Assembly (NCBI GenBank): GCA_947625675.1 | Contig: CANQPH010000007.1 | Location: 1 to 64,000 of the forward strand | DNA from: an uncultured Acetatifactor sp. | Lineage (GTDB): Bacteria; Bacillota; Clostridia; Lachnospirales; Lachnospiraceae | Length of the DNA stretch: 64,000 nt | Reading direction: 5' to 3' | In this document: piece by piece, positions 8,901 through 17,253 of the stretch | Position numbering within the stretch: position 1 is the stretch's first letter | Layout: each line of letters starts with the position of its first letter | Position numbers and translations under genes: made by a program | Notes under the pieces: generated by a model | What the model saw: the letters and a program-made list of their open reading frames with translations, nothing else | Told to the model about the DNA's origin: nothing | Databases searched by the model: none

Positions 8901-10542
8901 CAAAGGAACCCAACAGGATCTTGTCTCCGATCCTGGTCTCATAGACGAACTCTTCGTCCAATTCCCCCAGAACCACGCCCTCCTCTGTCCTGGCCGTATA
9001 AAGTCCCTTATCCGGAATGGTGCCTCCCGCTGCCACCGCCAGCAGCCTGCTGTAGGCGTCCCCGTGGACAAGTTCGTGAATCCGGTCATACAGCACCCTG
9101 GGCCGGACGGGGATTTCCCGGCCGTGCTCATAATCTCCCGCCAACATGGCCAGCACGGATTTCACGTCTTCCCGGGAAACCTCTGCAAAAGAATAAGTGC
9201 GGGCCAGAATCTCCATCACCTCATCCACGGAATACCCTAATCCGGCCGCCATGGACACCAGGTGCTGGGCCAGCACGTCCAGGCATCCCCTGGGCGGGGC
9301 CGCCCATTCCACGCCGCCTTCCTCGGCCAGGGCCGCCGTCATGCCGCAGGATAAGCCCTCCGGAACCGTTCTGGGATACATGTACATGAGACTCACCCGG
9401 CCCGGATTGTGACCGGCTCTGCCCAATCTCTGCATGGTGCCGGACACGGTGCGGGGACAGCCGACCTGCAGCACCAGGTCGATCTCCCCCACGTCTATGC
9501 CCAATTCCATGGAGGAAGTGGCGCAGAGCAGACGCAACCCGCCGCCCCGAAGCGATTCTTCCGTCTCCTGCCTTTGTTCTTTGGAAAGACTGCCGTGGTG
9601 CACTCTGGCAAATCCCTCCCCTCCCAGGAGGTTCACATAATAGGCCAGTTTTTCCGCATACCTTCGTCCTTCGCAAAAGGCGATCACGCTCCTGCGGCCC
9701 TGACACTGCTCATAAATCTCCCTGGCCAGTTCCTCCCAAATGGGATCCTTGTTCCTTCCCCCTTCCGGGAAGGATCCCACCACCCGGATCTCCACCTTTT
9801 TCTCCATTTTGGGCGCAACGATCAGAGCCTCCTCCGGGGCCAGATACCGGGCCGCCAGTTCCAGGGGCTCAATGGTGGCGGACAAGCCGATTCGCTGCAG
9901 AGGCCTGCCGCACAGATGATCCAGCCGGGCCAGGGACAACATCAAATGGGCCCCCCGCTTGGTATCGATCAAGGCATGGAGTTCGTCCAGGATCACAGCC
10001 CTGGCCGTTTTCAGCACCTCCGCCCCGGAACCGGAAGTCAGCAGCAAATACAGGGACTCCGGCGTGGTGATCAGGATATGGGGAGGGTGCTTGAGCATCT
10101 GCCTCCGCTCTGTCTGGGACGTGTCCCCGGTACGGACGAACACTCGAACTGGGGAATCCGCCCCACGAGATTCCCCCGAACCGGCAGGAACAGATTTTTC
10201 CAAACCCGCCGACAAGGACTCTCCCCAGCTCCCCAGAGCGGAAATCCCTTCCAGGGGCTTTTTCAAATTCTCCCGAATATCCCCCGCCAGGGATTTCAAC
10301 GGGGAAACGTAGATCAGATACAGCTCCTCTTTCAGCTTTCCTTCCCTGGCCAGTGCCATCAATCGATCAATAAATACCAGAAAGGCGGACAAGGTTTTAC
10401 CCGTACCCGTAGGGGCGCTCACCAACACGTGCCTTCCCGCCATAATGGCAGGCCAGGCCTCCAGCTGTACTTTCGTGGGCGCTCCAAAGGTCCGGTCAAA
10501 CCAGTCCGCCGTCTCTCTGGAAAAACCATCCAGTCCGCTCAA
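5902..10542 (-). CDS. lhr: Lhr-family large ATP-dependent DEAD/DEAH helicase
   Basis: SAPTGTGKTLSAFL, DELHAL, SATIEPLE, RLGRAGHNPG motifs; 1546 aa with Lhr-type C-terminal region. Confidence 0.9.
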   Translation of the reverse strand: MSGLDGFSRETADWFDRTFGAPTKVQLEAWPAIMAGRHVLVSAPTGTGKTLSAFLVFIDRLMALAREGKLKEELYLIYVSPLKSLAGDIRENLKKPLEGISALGSWGESLSAGLEKSVPAGSGESRGADSPVRVFVRTGDTSQTERRQMLKHPPHILITTPESLYLLLTSGSGAEVLKTARAVILDELHALIDTKRGAHLMLSLARLDHLCGRPLQRIGLSATIEPLELAARYLAPEEALIVAPKMEKKVEIRVVGSFPEGGRNKDPIWEELAREIYEQCQGRRSVIAFCEGRRYAEKLAYYVNLLGGEGFARVHHGSLSKEQRQETEESLRGGGLRLLCATSSMELGIDVGEIDLVLQVGCPRTVSGTMQRLGRAGHNPGRVSLMYMYPRTVPEGLSCGMTAALAEEGGVEWAAPPRGCLDVLAQHLVSMAAGLGYSVDEVMEILARTYSFAEVSREDVKSVLAMLAGDYEHGREIPVRPRVLYDRIHELVHGDAYSRLLAVAAGGTIPDKGLYTARTEEGVVLGELDEEFVYETRIGDKILLGSFGWRVVRQDRDTVILAPAEASGARLPFWKGEIKGRSFRTGKAFGRIMRRLGGCLDLDSRQELLAQLSALGLDENAAEGAADFLERQAASTGLLPDDRTILVEHFRDANGCPQMMVHSLFGRRVNAPLSLLLQYEAQKEMGKNVGCVDEEDGFLLYSYGEDRLPEGLFGRIEMDLAREILEAMLPGTPVFSMTFRYNAARALMTGMKQKGRTPLWLQRLRSTELLDRLKEEKGHPLVRETVRECLEDLWDIQGVREIFQEIRSGRMTVREMWTETPSPMSLPLKWQVEAEQMYNYFPSSSGIVRSVEENLKELEALPRPSAQALEEQRRNVEERRRRPESPEQLHAFFLTEGDAEAEELAALGCPLEWLEELAAKGSAVYVEPGLWVAGEQVEDYRRMLEAALPGAREEDGAEGGEPGSLEENGSGDGGSGSREGRGADEAAEHILRRMLYYRGGQTFERIQERYCLEEDFLEKILGELCEKKEVVLAEGVYYHARLYRQAGKAVLQAMRRQAVTRPPQAYAAWMASLVETNASPLDQLRESLSQLQGSFFPAEAWEGILLPRRVRGYREGLLDQLLAEGEYFWKMREDGELAFYRYEDVDWQADVGLEMGEGGLTSAESQETGKGALTGADSWKVEKRASEIRLTETQQAVYRALRARGACFAQTLTALSPEKPVTETLMELACQGLVCADSFLPVRQWLNRSSLSRATARQRVGARVKQMSAGRWDVVHPRKAQALEDWLEQLFARKKILCRETYEKFPEGPAWGEALDVLRIWEYTGRVRRGYFVRGMSGAQFVRSQDYEGTVWALERYAGPQEAFSLEDGGKEAAFSGNGLQERDSLGTGPQGIAFSGNGLQEGRSLENGPREGDSLENALQEAAPLEDRIKWLNACDPALVWGKALSHQEDREFQRVPGTLVGLLDGLPVLALERYGRTLKLLGPEPSGELPSEVFRELLSALVRNFRGKKVFPGRNRLVVKEYPEGAPLKEAGFLREMQDYALYR
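6265..6478 (-). repeat. 30-bp (10-aa) degenerate in-frame tandem repeat inside lhr
   Basis: Protein GLQERDSLGT/GPQGIAFSGN/GLQEGRSLEN/GPREGDSLEN/ALQEAAPLED. Confidence 0.8.
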
Positions 10543-10545
10543 TTT

Positions 10546-10974
10546 TTACTCCTTCAACTCCGAAGTGCAATGAGGGCAGCGCACCGCATCAATGGCGATC
10601 TCACTCTTGCAGTAAGGACAGATTTTGGTGGTAGGCGCCGCCGGAGCAGATTCTTCCTTATGCTTGAATTTTTCATTGATGGCATTCAACAGCTTGATCA
10701 GGCAAAAGATCACCAGGGCCGTGATCAGGAAATTGATGACCGCCGTGATGAAGTTGCCATAAGCCAGGACGGGAGCGTTCTCACCGCTTCCCAGGACCAC
10801 CACCAGATTGGAAAAATCCGTGCCGCCGAAGATCCCCAGAATGGGCGTCAGGATGTCCTGATTCAAGCTGGTCACAATGGCGGTAAAGGCTCCGCCGATG
10901 ATCACGCCTACGGCCATGTCCACCACGTTGCCCCTCATGATAAATTTCTTGAATTCCTCAATAAAGCCTTTCAT
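10546..10974 (-). CDS. mscL: Large-conductance mechanosensitive channel MscL
   Basis: MKGFIEEFKKFIMRGNVVDMAVGVIIGGAFTAIV; start chosen for AGGAGG spacing. Confidence 0.95.
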   Translation of the reverse strand: MKGFIEEFKKFIMRGNVVDMAVGVIIGGAFTAIVTSLNQDILTPILGIFGGTDFSNLVVVLGSGENAPVLAYGNFITAVINFLITALVIFCLIKLLNAINEKFKHKEESAPAAPTTKICPYCKSEIAIDAVRCPHCTSELKE

Positions 10975-11018
10975 GTACATTCCTCCTAATTCAGTATAAG
11001 TCCGTTGCTTAGCAGAGT

Positions 11019-11154
11019 TATTATACCATGTCAGCAGGGAATCAAGCGCCCACGCAGTGGGCATTTGATTTCACCTGACATGGTAACGACAGAATCAAAC
11101 AGTGCGAGAGCACTGCGCCTGCGCAGCAGGCGGATTCTGGAGTGTATTATACCA
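11019..11154. repeat. Multi-hairpin element flanked by 10-bp direct repeats in the mscL 5' region
   Basis: TATTATACCA at 11019-11028 and 11145-11154. Stems TACCATGTCAG/CTGACATGGTA, AATCAA/TTGATT, GCCCAC/GTGGGC, CAGAATC/GATTCTG, AGTGC/GCACT, GCCTGC/GCAGGC. Confidence 0.7.
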
Positions 11155-11190
11155 GATCTTAGAAAAAGAAGCAACCTTTCTTCAAAGTTT

Positions 11191-11273
11191 ACCGTTAAAT
11201 TTGTAACGGTTCAGCCGCCCCAAGCCGAACAAATTCGGCTGGCAAAGCCGCACTATGCGCTTTCCGTCGCTTT
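11191..11273 (-). repeat. Partial, reverse-oriented copy of the bipartite palindromic repeat
   Basis: GCAAAGCCGCAC-TATGCGCTTTCCGTCGCTTT is nearly identical to the reverse complement of lobe B of the element at 80-250; preceded by TGTAACGGTTCAG. Confidence 0.65.
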
Positions 11274-11293
11274 AGAGATGACCAAGCAGACCA

Positions 11294-12481
11294 TCAGGGA
11301 CGGAGTACTTCTAGATCCCACTTTTTATGATTCCGATCCAGGGCGAAAATCTTTTCCAGCCCTTCCGTGACCAGCACCTCCCGGTCCTCCGTCACCAGGA
11401 TCATCTGAAAATCCTGCCGTTCCCTCCAGAACTCCGCCGCCCGCTCCCGTCCCATGACGAAAAGGGCCGTGGAAAGGGCGTCGCACAGAAGGCCCCGGTC
11501 CGCCACCACCGTCACGGAAGCCAGCCCGTTATCCGCCGGATAACCGGTGTCCGGATCGATGATGTGTCCGTAATGCTTCCCATCCTCCCCTATGAAAAAA
11601 CGCTCATAAGCGCCGGAGGTGACCACGGCGCAGTCCTTCACCCTGAGGGAAGCGAACACTCCTTCCCCGAAGGGATCCTTCAGCCCCAGGTTCCACAGGC
11701 TTCCGTCCGGCTTGGCCCCCACGGCCTGGATGTTCCCTCCCAGATCCAGCAGGGCGGAAGTGATTCCTTTCTCCTCCAGGAACTCTTCCAGCATGTCCCC
11801 GGCGTAGCCTTTGGCCACCGCCCCCAGATCCAGCATCATCCCTTCCTCCAGCTGAAGCTGCTCCCCATCCAAAACCACTTTCTCATACCCCGTTTTATCC
11901 AATAATTCCTGAATTTCTTCCGGCGGCGGGATTCGGTTTTCTCCCGTGGTGAACCCCCAGGCTGCCAGCACCGGATAGATGGTGGGATCCAGAGCGCCAT
12001 CCGTCTCCGCTGCCTCGTCCAAAGCGAAGGAAAGTATCTCCCGGGTCTCAGGGCTCACCGTCACGGGAGCGCCATCACTATGGTTGATCTGATAAAGTTC
12101 GCTCTCCTCATCCGTCACGGACCACAGCCGCTCCAACCCTTCCAGCTTCCCCTTGGCTTCCTCCAGGATCTCCCGCCCCTGCTCTTTCCCTTCCGCATGG
12201 ATCGTCAAAGTCACATAGGTATCCATGACTGGAAAGGATTCCGTCACGACGGCAAGAGATTCTGTCATAGGAAAAGACTCCGCCATGACAGAAGATTCCG
12301 TCCCGGCAGCAAAGGAATCCATCCCGGCAAAAGATTCCGCAGCCACAATAGATTCTGTCACGGAAGTTTCTCCCTGTGAAAAGTTTCCGTCAGAACCAGA
12401 ATCTCCCCCGCCCCGACAGGCGGACAAAAAAAGGAATATGACGATCAGAGCCGCCAGGATAAACGTTTTTTTTCTTTTCAT
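11294..12481 (-). CDS. apbE: FAD:protein FMN transferase (ApbE), lipoprotein
   Basis: MKRKKTFILAALIVIFLFLSAC lipobox; DTYVTLTIHAEG, DLGAVAKGYAGD, LLDLGGNIQAVG, VVTSGAYERFF. Confidence 0.93.
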   Translation of the reverse strand: MKRKKTFILAALIVIFLFLSACRGGGDSGSDGNFSQGETSVTESIVAAESFAGMDSFAAGTESSVMAESFPMTESLAVVTESFPVMDTYVTLTIHAEGKEQGREILEEAKGKLEGLERLWSVTDEESELYQINHSDGAPVTVSPETREILSFALDEAAETDGALDPTIYPVLAAWGFTTGENRIPPPEEIQELLDKTGYEKVVLDGEQLQLEEGMMLDLGAVAKGYAGDMLEEFLEEKGITSALLDLGGNIQAVGAKPDGSLWNLGLKDPFGEGVFASLRVKDCAVVTSGAYERFFIGEDGKHYGHIIDPDTGYPADNGLASVTVVADRGLLCDALSTALFVMGRERAAEFWRERQDFQMILVTEDREVLVTEGLEKIFALDRNHKKWDLEVLRP

Positions 12482-12517
12482 ATATCCTCGCATTCCGCCG
12501 CCTCTCAGACGGCATTT
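12482..12517 (-). promoter_or_regulatory. Hairpin-SD 5'UTR motif upstream of apbE
   Basis: AAATGCCGTCTGAGAGGCGGCGGAATGCGAGGATAT-ATG on the minus strand. Confidence 0.6.
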
Positions 12518-12595
12518 GATCCAAAGGGACTTTGTGCGACGTCCAGGCTCCTCCTATGGTAGAATAGGACTTCCAAATCAGTCATTGGGGCGATA

Positions 12596-13186
12596 TCACC
12601 CTTCCTTTGGATAAGCCTCCAACAAGGCCGCCACAAGATCTAGATCGATCTGCAAATCTCCCTGATACAAACCGACCGGAACCTTTCCCGTCAGTCCATA
12701 CAGTTTCGGAAATTCCTGTGTTTTTTCCGGCCCGATTCCAAATTGATACACCAATAATACCATAGACTCCGGATCCAGGATCCAATATTCCCTCACTCCT
12801 GCATTTTGGTACTTATGGAGCTTTATGCCCTTATCCCTTTTTCCGGTAGAAGCCGACAATACCTCCAACACGAACTCAGGGGCTCCCAGAATTCCCCAAC
12901 TTTTCATCTTTCCCCGATCACACACAATCACCACGTCCGGCTGCACCATTGTATCATCATCACAATCCAGCCGGACATCTATGGGAGCGTTGAAGGCAAC
13001 GCACTTTCCTTTATTCTTTTGAATAAAATTTTGAATCTGACGGCTTATTTCCCCCGCCGCTATTTGATGAAACGGGTTTGGGGACTTCATTTCAAAAAAA
13101 TTTCCATCGATCAATTCCACACGCTCTTCCTCTGGAAGCGCATAATAATCCTCTATCGTATATTTTCCGTTCTCATTCTCGTCCAT
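12596..13186 (-). CDS. Uma2 family (DUF820) endonuclease-like protein
   Basis: YTIEDYYALPEEERVELIDGNFFEM, VQPDVVIVCD, PEFVLEVLS, EYWILDP; start set by GGGGAGG. Confidence 0.88.
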   Translation of the reverse strand: MDENENGKYTIEDYYALPEEERVELIDGNFFEMKSPNPFHQIAAGEISRQIQNFIQKNKGKCVAFNAPIDVRLDCDDDTMVQPDVVIVCDRGKMKSWGILGAPEFVLEVLSASTGKRDKGIKLHKYQNAGVREYWILDPESMVLLVYQFGIGPEKTQEFPKLYGLTGKVPVGLYQGDLQIDLDLVAALLEAYPKEG

Positions 13187-13365
13187 GCTCATACCTCCCC
13201 AAATGCCAGGCACAACCCGAATCCTCCCGATCCTTATGCACTTCTCCAATTTCCGGTGTAAAACGGCGATATGCCTTAAACATCAGAATCAAAGAATCTT
13301 CAGAAAAGTCCTTTATCTTACCTGATTCCAGAATATCACACGCCGCATTTTACGTCAAGATTTTA

Positions 13366-13551
13366 GTAACAGTTCAGACAAACACTAAATTTGGATGAAA
13401 ATCGTGCTTGCACGAATTTTCATCCGGATTCAGTGTTTGGATGGGCGCCATATTATGAGCAAAGGGAGCATATCCGCTCCTTTGGAGCGGACTTAAAAGC
13501 AGCGAAAAGTGCGTAAGCACGACTTTGCGAATGGCGCCCCTGAACTGTTAC
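13366..13551. repeat. Bipartite palindromic repeat element, copy 2
   Basis: TIRs GTAACAGTTCAG (13366-13377) / CTGAACTGTTAC (13540-13551). Shares the GTGCTTGCACGAA apical loop, GCGCCATNTTATGAGCAAAG and CTTTGCGAATGGCGC with copy 1. Confidence 0.8.
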
Positions 13552-13657
13552 AGATTTTCCGAAAAATATAATTCTCTTTTCCACTCTTTTCCTTGCAACC
13601 GGCACAGGGTTGTCCTATAATGGAAGACAGCTTAAAATTTACGAAGGAGGAACTCCA

Positions 13658-15463
13658 ATGGAACTTGTCATGAGAAAGGATGTGCCGGAAGAACTCACCT
13701 GGGATCTGTCCGCCATCTATGCCTCTGAAGAAGAAATGTACCGGGATGCCGAACGGGCGGAAGCCATGAGCAAAGAGCTGGAGGCCAATTACAAAGGAAA
13801 GCTCGATACTCCCCGGCAAATCAACGCCTGTCTGGAAGAATTCCGAAAGCTCTACGAGATCGTCACCCTGGTCTCCGAATACGCCTATCTGGCCGTGGAG
13901 GTGGACTATTACGACGGGCACAACAAGGAGCGCAACGACCGCATCAGCCTCCTGATGTCGGAAATTTTCAGCCGTTTGAGCTTCATCGACAGCGAAATTC
14001 TGGAGCAGGATGCCGCCGTTCTGGAGTCCGCAGCCGCCCAGGCCGGCAAAAATCGGCGTTACCTGGAGAATCTGCTCCGACAGAAGCCCCACAGACTGCA
14101 GCCGGAAACGGAACGGGTGCTGGCCGCCCTCTCCCCCACCTTCGGCGCACCCTACCAGATCTATAACATCGCCAAGCTGGCGGACATGCGCTTCCCTTCC
14201 TTTACTGCGGAAGGTAAGGAATACCCCCTGGGCTATTCCCTTTTCGAAGACGACTACGAATATGACGCCCGCACGGAGGTGCGCCGGGCCGCCTTCCATG
14301 CTTTTTCAGAAAAAATCAGGGAATACGAAAATGTGACGGCCGCCGCCTATCAGGCCCAGGTCCAGCTGGACAAGACCCTGGCCACCCTGCGGGGCTTTTC
14401 CTCCGTTTTCGACAGCCTCCTCTTTGAACAGAAGGTGGACATTTCTCTGTATCACCGCCAGATCGACTTAATCATGGAAAAGCTGGCCCCTCACATGAAG
14501 AAATATGCCCGGCTCCTGCAAAAAGTGCATCACCTGGATCGCATGACCTATGCGGATCTGAAGCTTCCAGTGGATCCGGAATACGATCCCAAGGTGACCA
14601 TAGAAGAATCCAGACGTTACATTGAAGAAGGATTGTCCGTCCTGGGGCCGGAATATCAGGCCATGATCCGGGAAGCTTACCGGGACCGGTGGGTGGATTT
14701 CGCCAAAAATCAGGGCAAGTCCACAGGCGGCTTCTGCGCCAGCCCTTACGGCTCCCACTCCTTCATCCTGCTCAACTGGAATGACCGGATGTCCGATGTG
14801 TTCACTCTGGCCCACGAGTTAGGGCACGCAGGCCATTTCAAGGCCTGCAACGCCGCCCAATCCATTTTCGACACGGACGTGTCCACCTATTTCGTGGAAG
14901 CTCCTTCCACCATGAACGAGCTTCTCATGGCCCATTATCTGCTGAAAACCAACCCGGATCCCCGATTCCGCCGGTGGGTGCTCAGTTCCATGGTGAGCAA
15001 CACCTATTATCACAATTTCGTGACGCATCTGCTGGAGGCGGCCTACCAGAGGGAAGTCTACCGGATCATCGACGAAGGGGGCAGCGTGCAGGCCGAAACC
15101 CTGAACCGCCTCATGAAGGAAACCCTGGAACGCTTCTGGGGCGACGCCGTGGAACTCCTGCCCGGTGCGGAGCTGACCTGGATGCGCCAGCCCCACTATT
15201 ACATGGGCCTGTATTCCTACACCTACAGCGCCGGCCTCACCGTGGCCACCCAAGTCTGCGACCGGATTGAAAAGGAAGGCCAGTCCGCTGCGGAGGACTG
15301 GAAACGGGTGCTGGCCGCCGGAGGCACGGGAACGCCCGTGGAGCTGGCCGCCATGGCCGGGGTGGACATCACCACGGACAAGCCGCTCCTGGACACCATC
15401 GCCAAGATCGGGGAAATGATCGAAGAAATCTGTCAGCTGACGGAGGAATTAGGGGAGGCGTAA
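13658..15463 (+). CDS. pepF: Oligoendopeptidase F (M3 family)
   Basis: HELGHAGHF zinc motif, PSTMNELLMAHYLL; AGGAGG upstream of MELVMRKDVPEELTWDLSAIY. Confidence 0.93.
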   Translation: MELVMRKDVPEELTWDLSAIYASEEEMYRDAERAEAMSKELEANYKGKLDTPRQINACLEEFRKLYEIVTLVSEYAYLAVEVDYYDGHNKERNDRISLLMSEIFSRLSFIDSEILEQDAAVLESAAAQAGKNRRYLENLLRQKPHRLQPETERVLAALSPTFGAPYQIYNIAKLADMRFPSFTAEGKEYPLGYSLFEDDYEYDARTEVRRAAFHAFSEKIREYENVTAAAYQAQVQLDKTLATLRGFSSVFDSLLFEQKVDISLYHRQIDLIMEKLAPHMKKYARLLQKVHHLDRMTYADLKLPVDPEYDPKVTIEESRRYIEEGLSVLGPEYQAMIREAYRDRWVDFAKNQGKSTGGFCASPYGSHSFILLNWNDRMSDVFTLAHELGHAGHFKACNAAQSIFDTDVSTYFVEAPSTMNELLMAHYLLKTNPDPRFRRWVLSSMVSNTYYHNFVTHLLEAAYQREVYRIIDEGGSVQAETLNRLMKETLERFWGDAVELLPGAELTWMRQPHYYMGLYSYTYSAGLTVATQVCDRIEKEGQSAAEDWKRVLAAGGTGTPVELAAMAGVDITTDKPLLDTIAKIGEMIEEICQLTEELGEA

Positions 15464-16183
15464 GGCCTCCCCTGCCGCCTGCAGGACGATGCCGCACTCT
15501 TCCTCGCTGACGGGCTCTTCAAAGTTCCGGAATCTCACCTGATCTATGGGACTGCCGATGAGATAGGCATACCACACCAGGGCCAGCAGGAAACGCCCCG
15601 CCCCCAGGCTGGCATGAAAGGTGTCCCTGTGGATCCGGCCGATTCCTTTCTCCAGGGCGATCCGAAAAGCATCGCCGCTGGGGATGAGACCGTCCGCCCG
15701 GATCTCCTGCGCCGCCCGATCATAACAGTCCTTCACCCGGGCGAACATTTCCTCATAAGTCTCAAAGCCATGCCGTCTGATCCGTTCGCTCCCGGTCTCA
15801 TAAGCCCAGGTCTGATGCAAATACAGCTTCGCTCCCGGACAATACTCCCGAACCGCAGCCGCCAGCACACCCAAATAAGGCTGATAGGTTTCCGCCAAAT
15901 AGGAGAAATGACTGGCCTGCTGAAGCGTGACCGCATCCCATTTTCGGGCTGTGAGGGCCTCCTGTATGGTGGTCAGAAAGCCTTCCGCAAAATGACCGTT
16001 TACCTCCAGGGTATAATCCCTCTTTTCTCCTTTCAGATTTCGAAAATGTCTCTCCAGAGAACAGCCCCCGATCATCAGGTTGACCGTTTCCAGCTCCGTC
16101 CCCTCTCCCCTGGCCAGATCATGCAGATAACGCTGTGCGTCCTGGCTGAAACTGTTGCCGATGGACAATACATGAATCGCCAT
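15449..16183 (-). CDS. DUF4886-like SGNH-fold protein
   Basis: MAIHVLSIGNSFSQDAQRYLHDLA ... LMIGGCSLERH; start set by GGAGG. Confidence 0.75.
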   Translation of the reverse strand: MAIHVLSIGNSFSQDAQRYLHDLARGEGTELETVNLMIGGCSLERHFRNLKGEKRDYTLEVNGHFAEGFLTTIQEALTARKWDAVTLQQASHFSYLAETYQPYLGVLAAAVREYCPGAKLYLHQTWAYETGSERIRRHGFETYEEMFARVKDCYDRAAQEIRADGLIPSGDAFRIALEKGIGRIHRDTFHASLGAGRFLLALVWYAYLIGSPIDQVRFRNFEEPVSEEECGIVLQAAGEALRLP

Positions 16184-16279
16184 ACTAATCCTCCATTCCC
16201 GCTTAAGCGGTCTTTTTTCCAGTATGCCATAAAACCTTTTGCAATTCAAGCTTTTCATACTTTTCTTCCATATTCAAAC

Positions 16280-17044
16280 TTATCTTCCGTATTCCAGCCA
16301 GCATCGAAACAGGCAGAGCCACTGGATATACAGCACCTCGCCGGAAGCCCTGATAGGCGGCAGATGGGCGGCCCTTAATGCCATTGCGATCTGTTTTTTG
16401 GTAAGCGGGGACCGGGGACCGTACAAACCGTCCTTCAGGCCAAGGTACAGGAAAGATGCAAAGGCACGCCGCTGTGCAGGTTGGATATCCGGTTTTTCTT
16501 TGCGCTTTAGTTCCAACAATACGATGTCCACATGGGGTTTGGGATGAAAATCCTCCCGCCGAAAGTGATAAAGGATCCTGCACTCAAAAAACGGCTTCAG
16601 CTGCAGGGAGTGCAGGTTTTCTCTCGGCATGCCGCAAAAACGCATGGCGGCCCCTTTTTCCATTACCAGCCACATGCCCTGCGGCAAGCGATCCTCCTGC
16701 GTCAATTTGTTCAGGATTGCCGTCGTCCTTGAAAACGGAATATTGGCAAATACCTTGTAGGGAAACTTAGGAAGAGCACACTTTAAGAAATCCCCATGAT
16801 ACAGCCGCACATTGGCATCAACCTGCGGTTTTAATTTTTCGTAAAGCTTCTCATCAATTTCATATGTGATCACAGTTTTACAAGAAGCCGACAACGCTTT
16901 CGTAATATGTCCTTTTCCCGCACCTATTTCCAGCACCGTATCCCGGGCGGTGAGCCCGGCCTTTTTGATAAGGGAATGAATGAGTCTACGATTTGTCAGA
17001 AAGTTCTGTGAAATAGAATAAACGTCGCTCTGATTTTTTGCCAT
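16280..17044 (-). CDS. erm: Erm-family 23S rRNA adenine N6-methyltransferase
   Basis: QNFLTNRRLIHSLIKKAGLTARDTVLEIGAGKGHITKAL and NIPF catalytic motif (KsgA proteins have NLPY). Confidence 0.9.
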   Translation of the reverse strand: MAKNQSDVYSISQNFLTNRRLIHSLIKKAGLTARDTVLEIGAGKGHITKALSASCKTVITYEIDEKLYEKLKPQVDANVRLYHGDFLKCALPKFPYKVFANIPFSRTTAILNKLTQEDRLPQGMWLVMEKGAAMRFCGMPRENLHSLQLKPFFECRILYHFRREDFHPKPHVDIVLLELKRKEKPDIQPAQRRAFASFLYLGLKDGLYGPRSPLTKKQIAMALRAAHLPPIRASGEVLYIQWLCLFRCWLEYGR

Positions 17045-17087
17045 AAAAAATACACCTCACTTGTAATTTATACTCGCATTTGGACGC

Positions 17088-17135
17088 AAAAAAGCACAGC
17101 GGTACCCCTAATTACAAATTCGGTACGCTGTGCTT
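17088..17135 (-). terminator. Intrinsic terminator/attenuator in the erm leader
   Basis: Minus strand AAGCACAGCGTACC-loop-GGTACCGCTGTGCTTTTTT, a 12-13 bp stem with one bulge and a U6 tract, about 45 nt before the erm ATG. Confidence 0.85.
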
Positions 17136-17163
17136 ATTTACGAATACGAATACAAACGCCCAT
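17134..17163 (-). CDS. Putative erm leader peptide MGVCIRIRK
   Basis: ATG GGC GTT TGT ATT CGT ATT CGT AAA TAA between the promoter and terminator. GGAGGAG lies 13 nt upstream. Contains the +X+ motif RIR. Confidence 0.75.
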   Translation of the reverse strand: MGVCIRIRK

Positions 17164-17204
17164 GAGATGTAGACAACTCCTCCGCTATCGAAAGTTTATA
17201 CCTA

Positions 17205-17233
17205 CTTATAGCATGATTTACGAGGAATGTCAA
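17205..17233 (-). promoter_or_regulatory. Promoter of the erm leader
   Basis: Minus strand TTGACA, 17 bp spacer, TATAAG. Confidence 0.75.
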
Positions 17234-17253
17234 TAAAACATGGAACATAAACA

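Noticed and set aside
9409-10989. 526-aa + strand ORF antisense to lhr and mscL
   Set aside because: Shadow ORF; no family features, and the opposite strand has conserved helicase motifs.
16199-16216. CCGCTTAAGCGG palindrome followed by TCTTTTTT
   Set aside because: No loop and only a 6-bp arm; more likely chance than a terminator.
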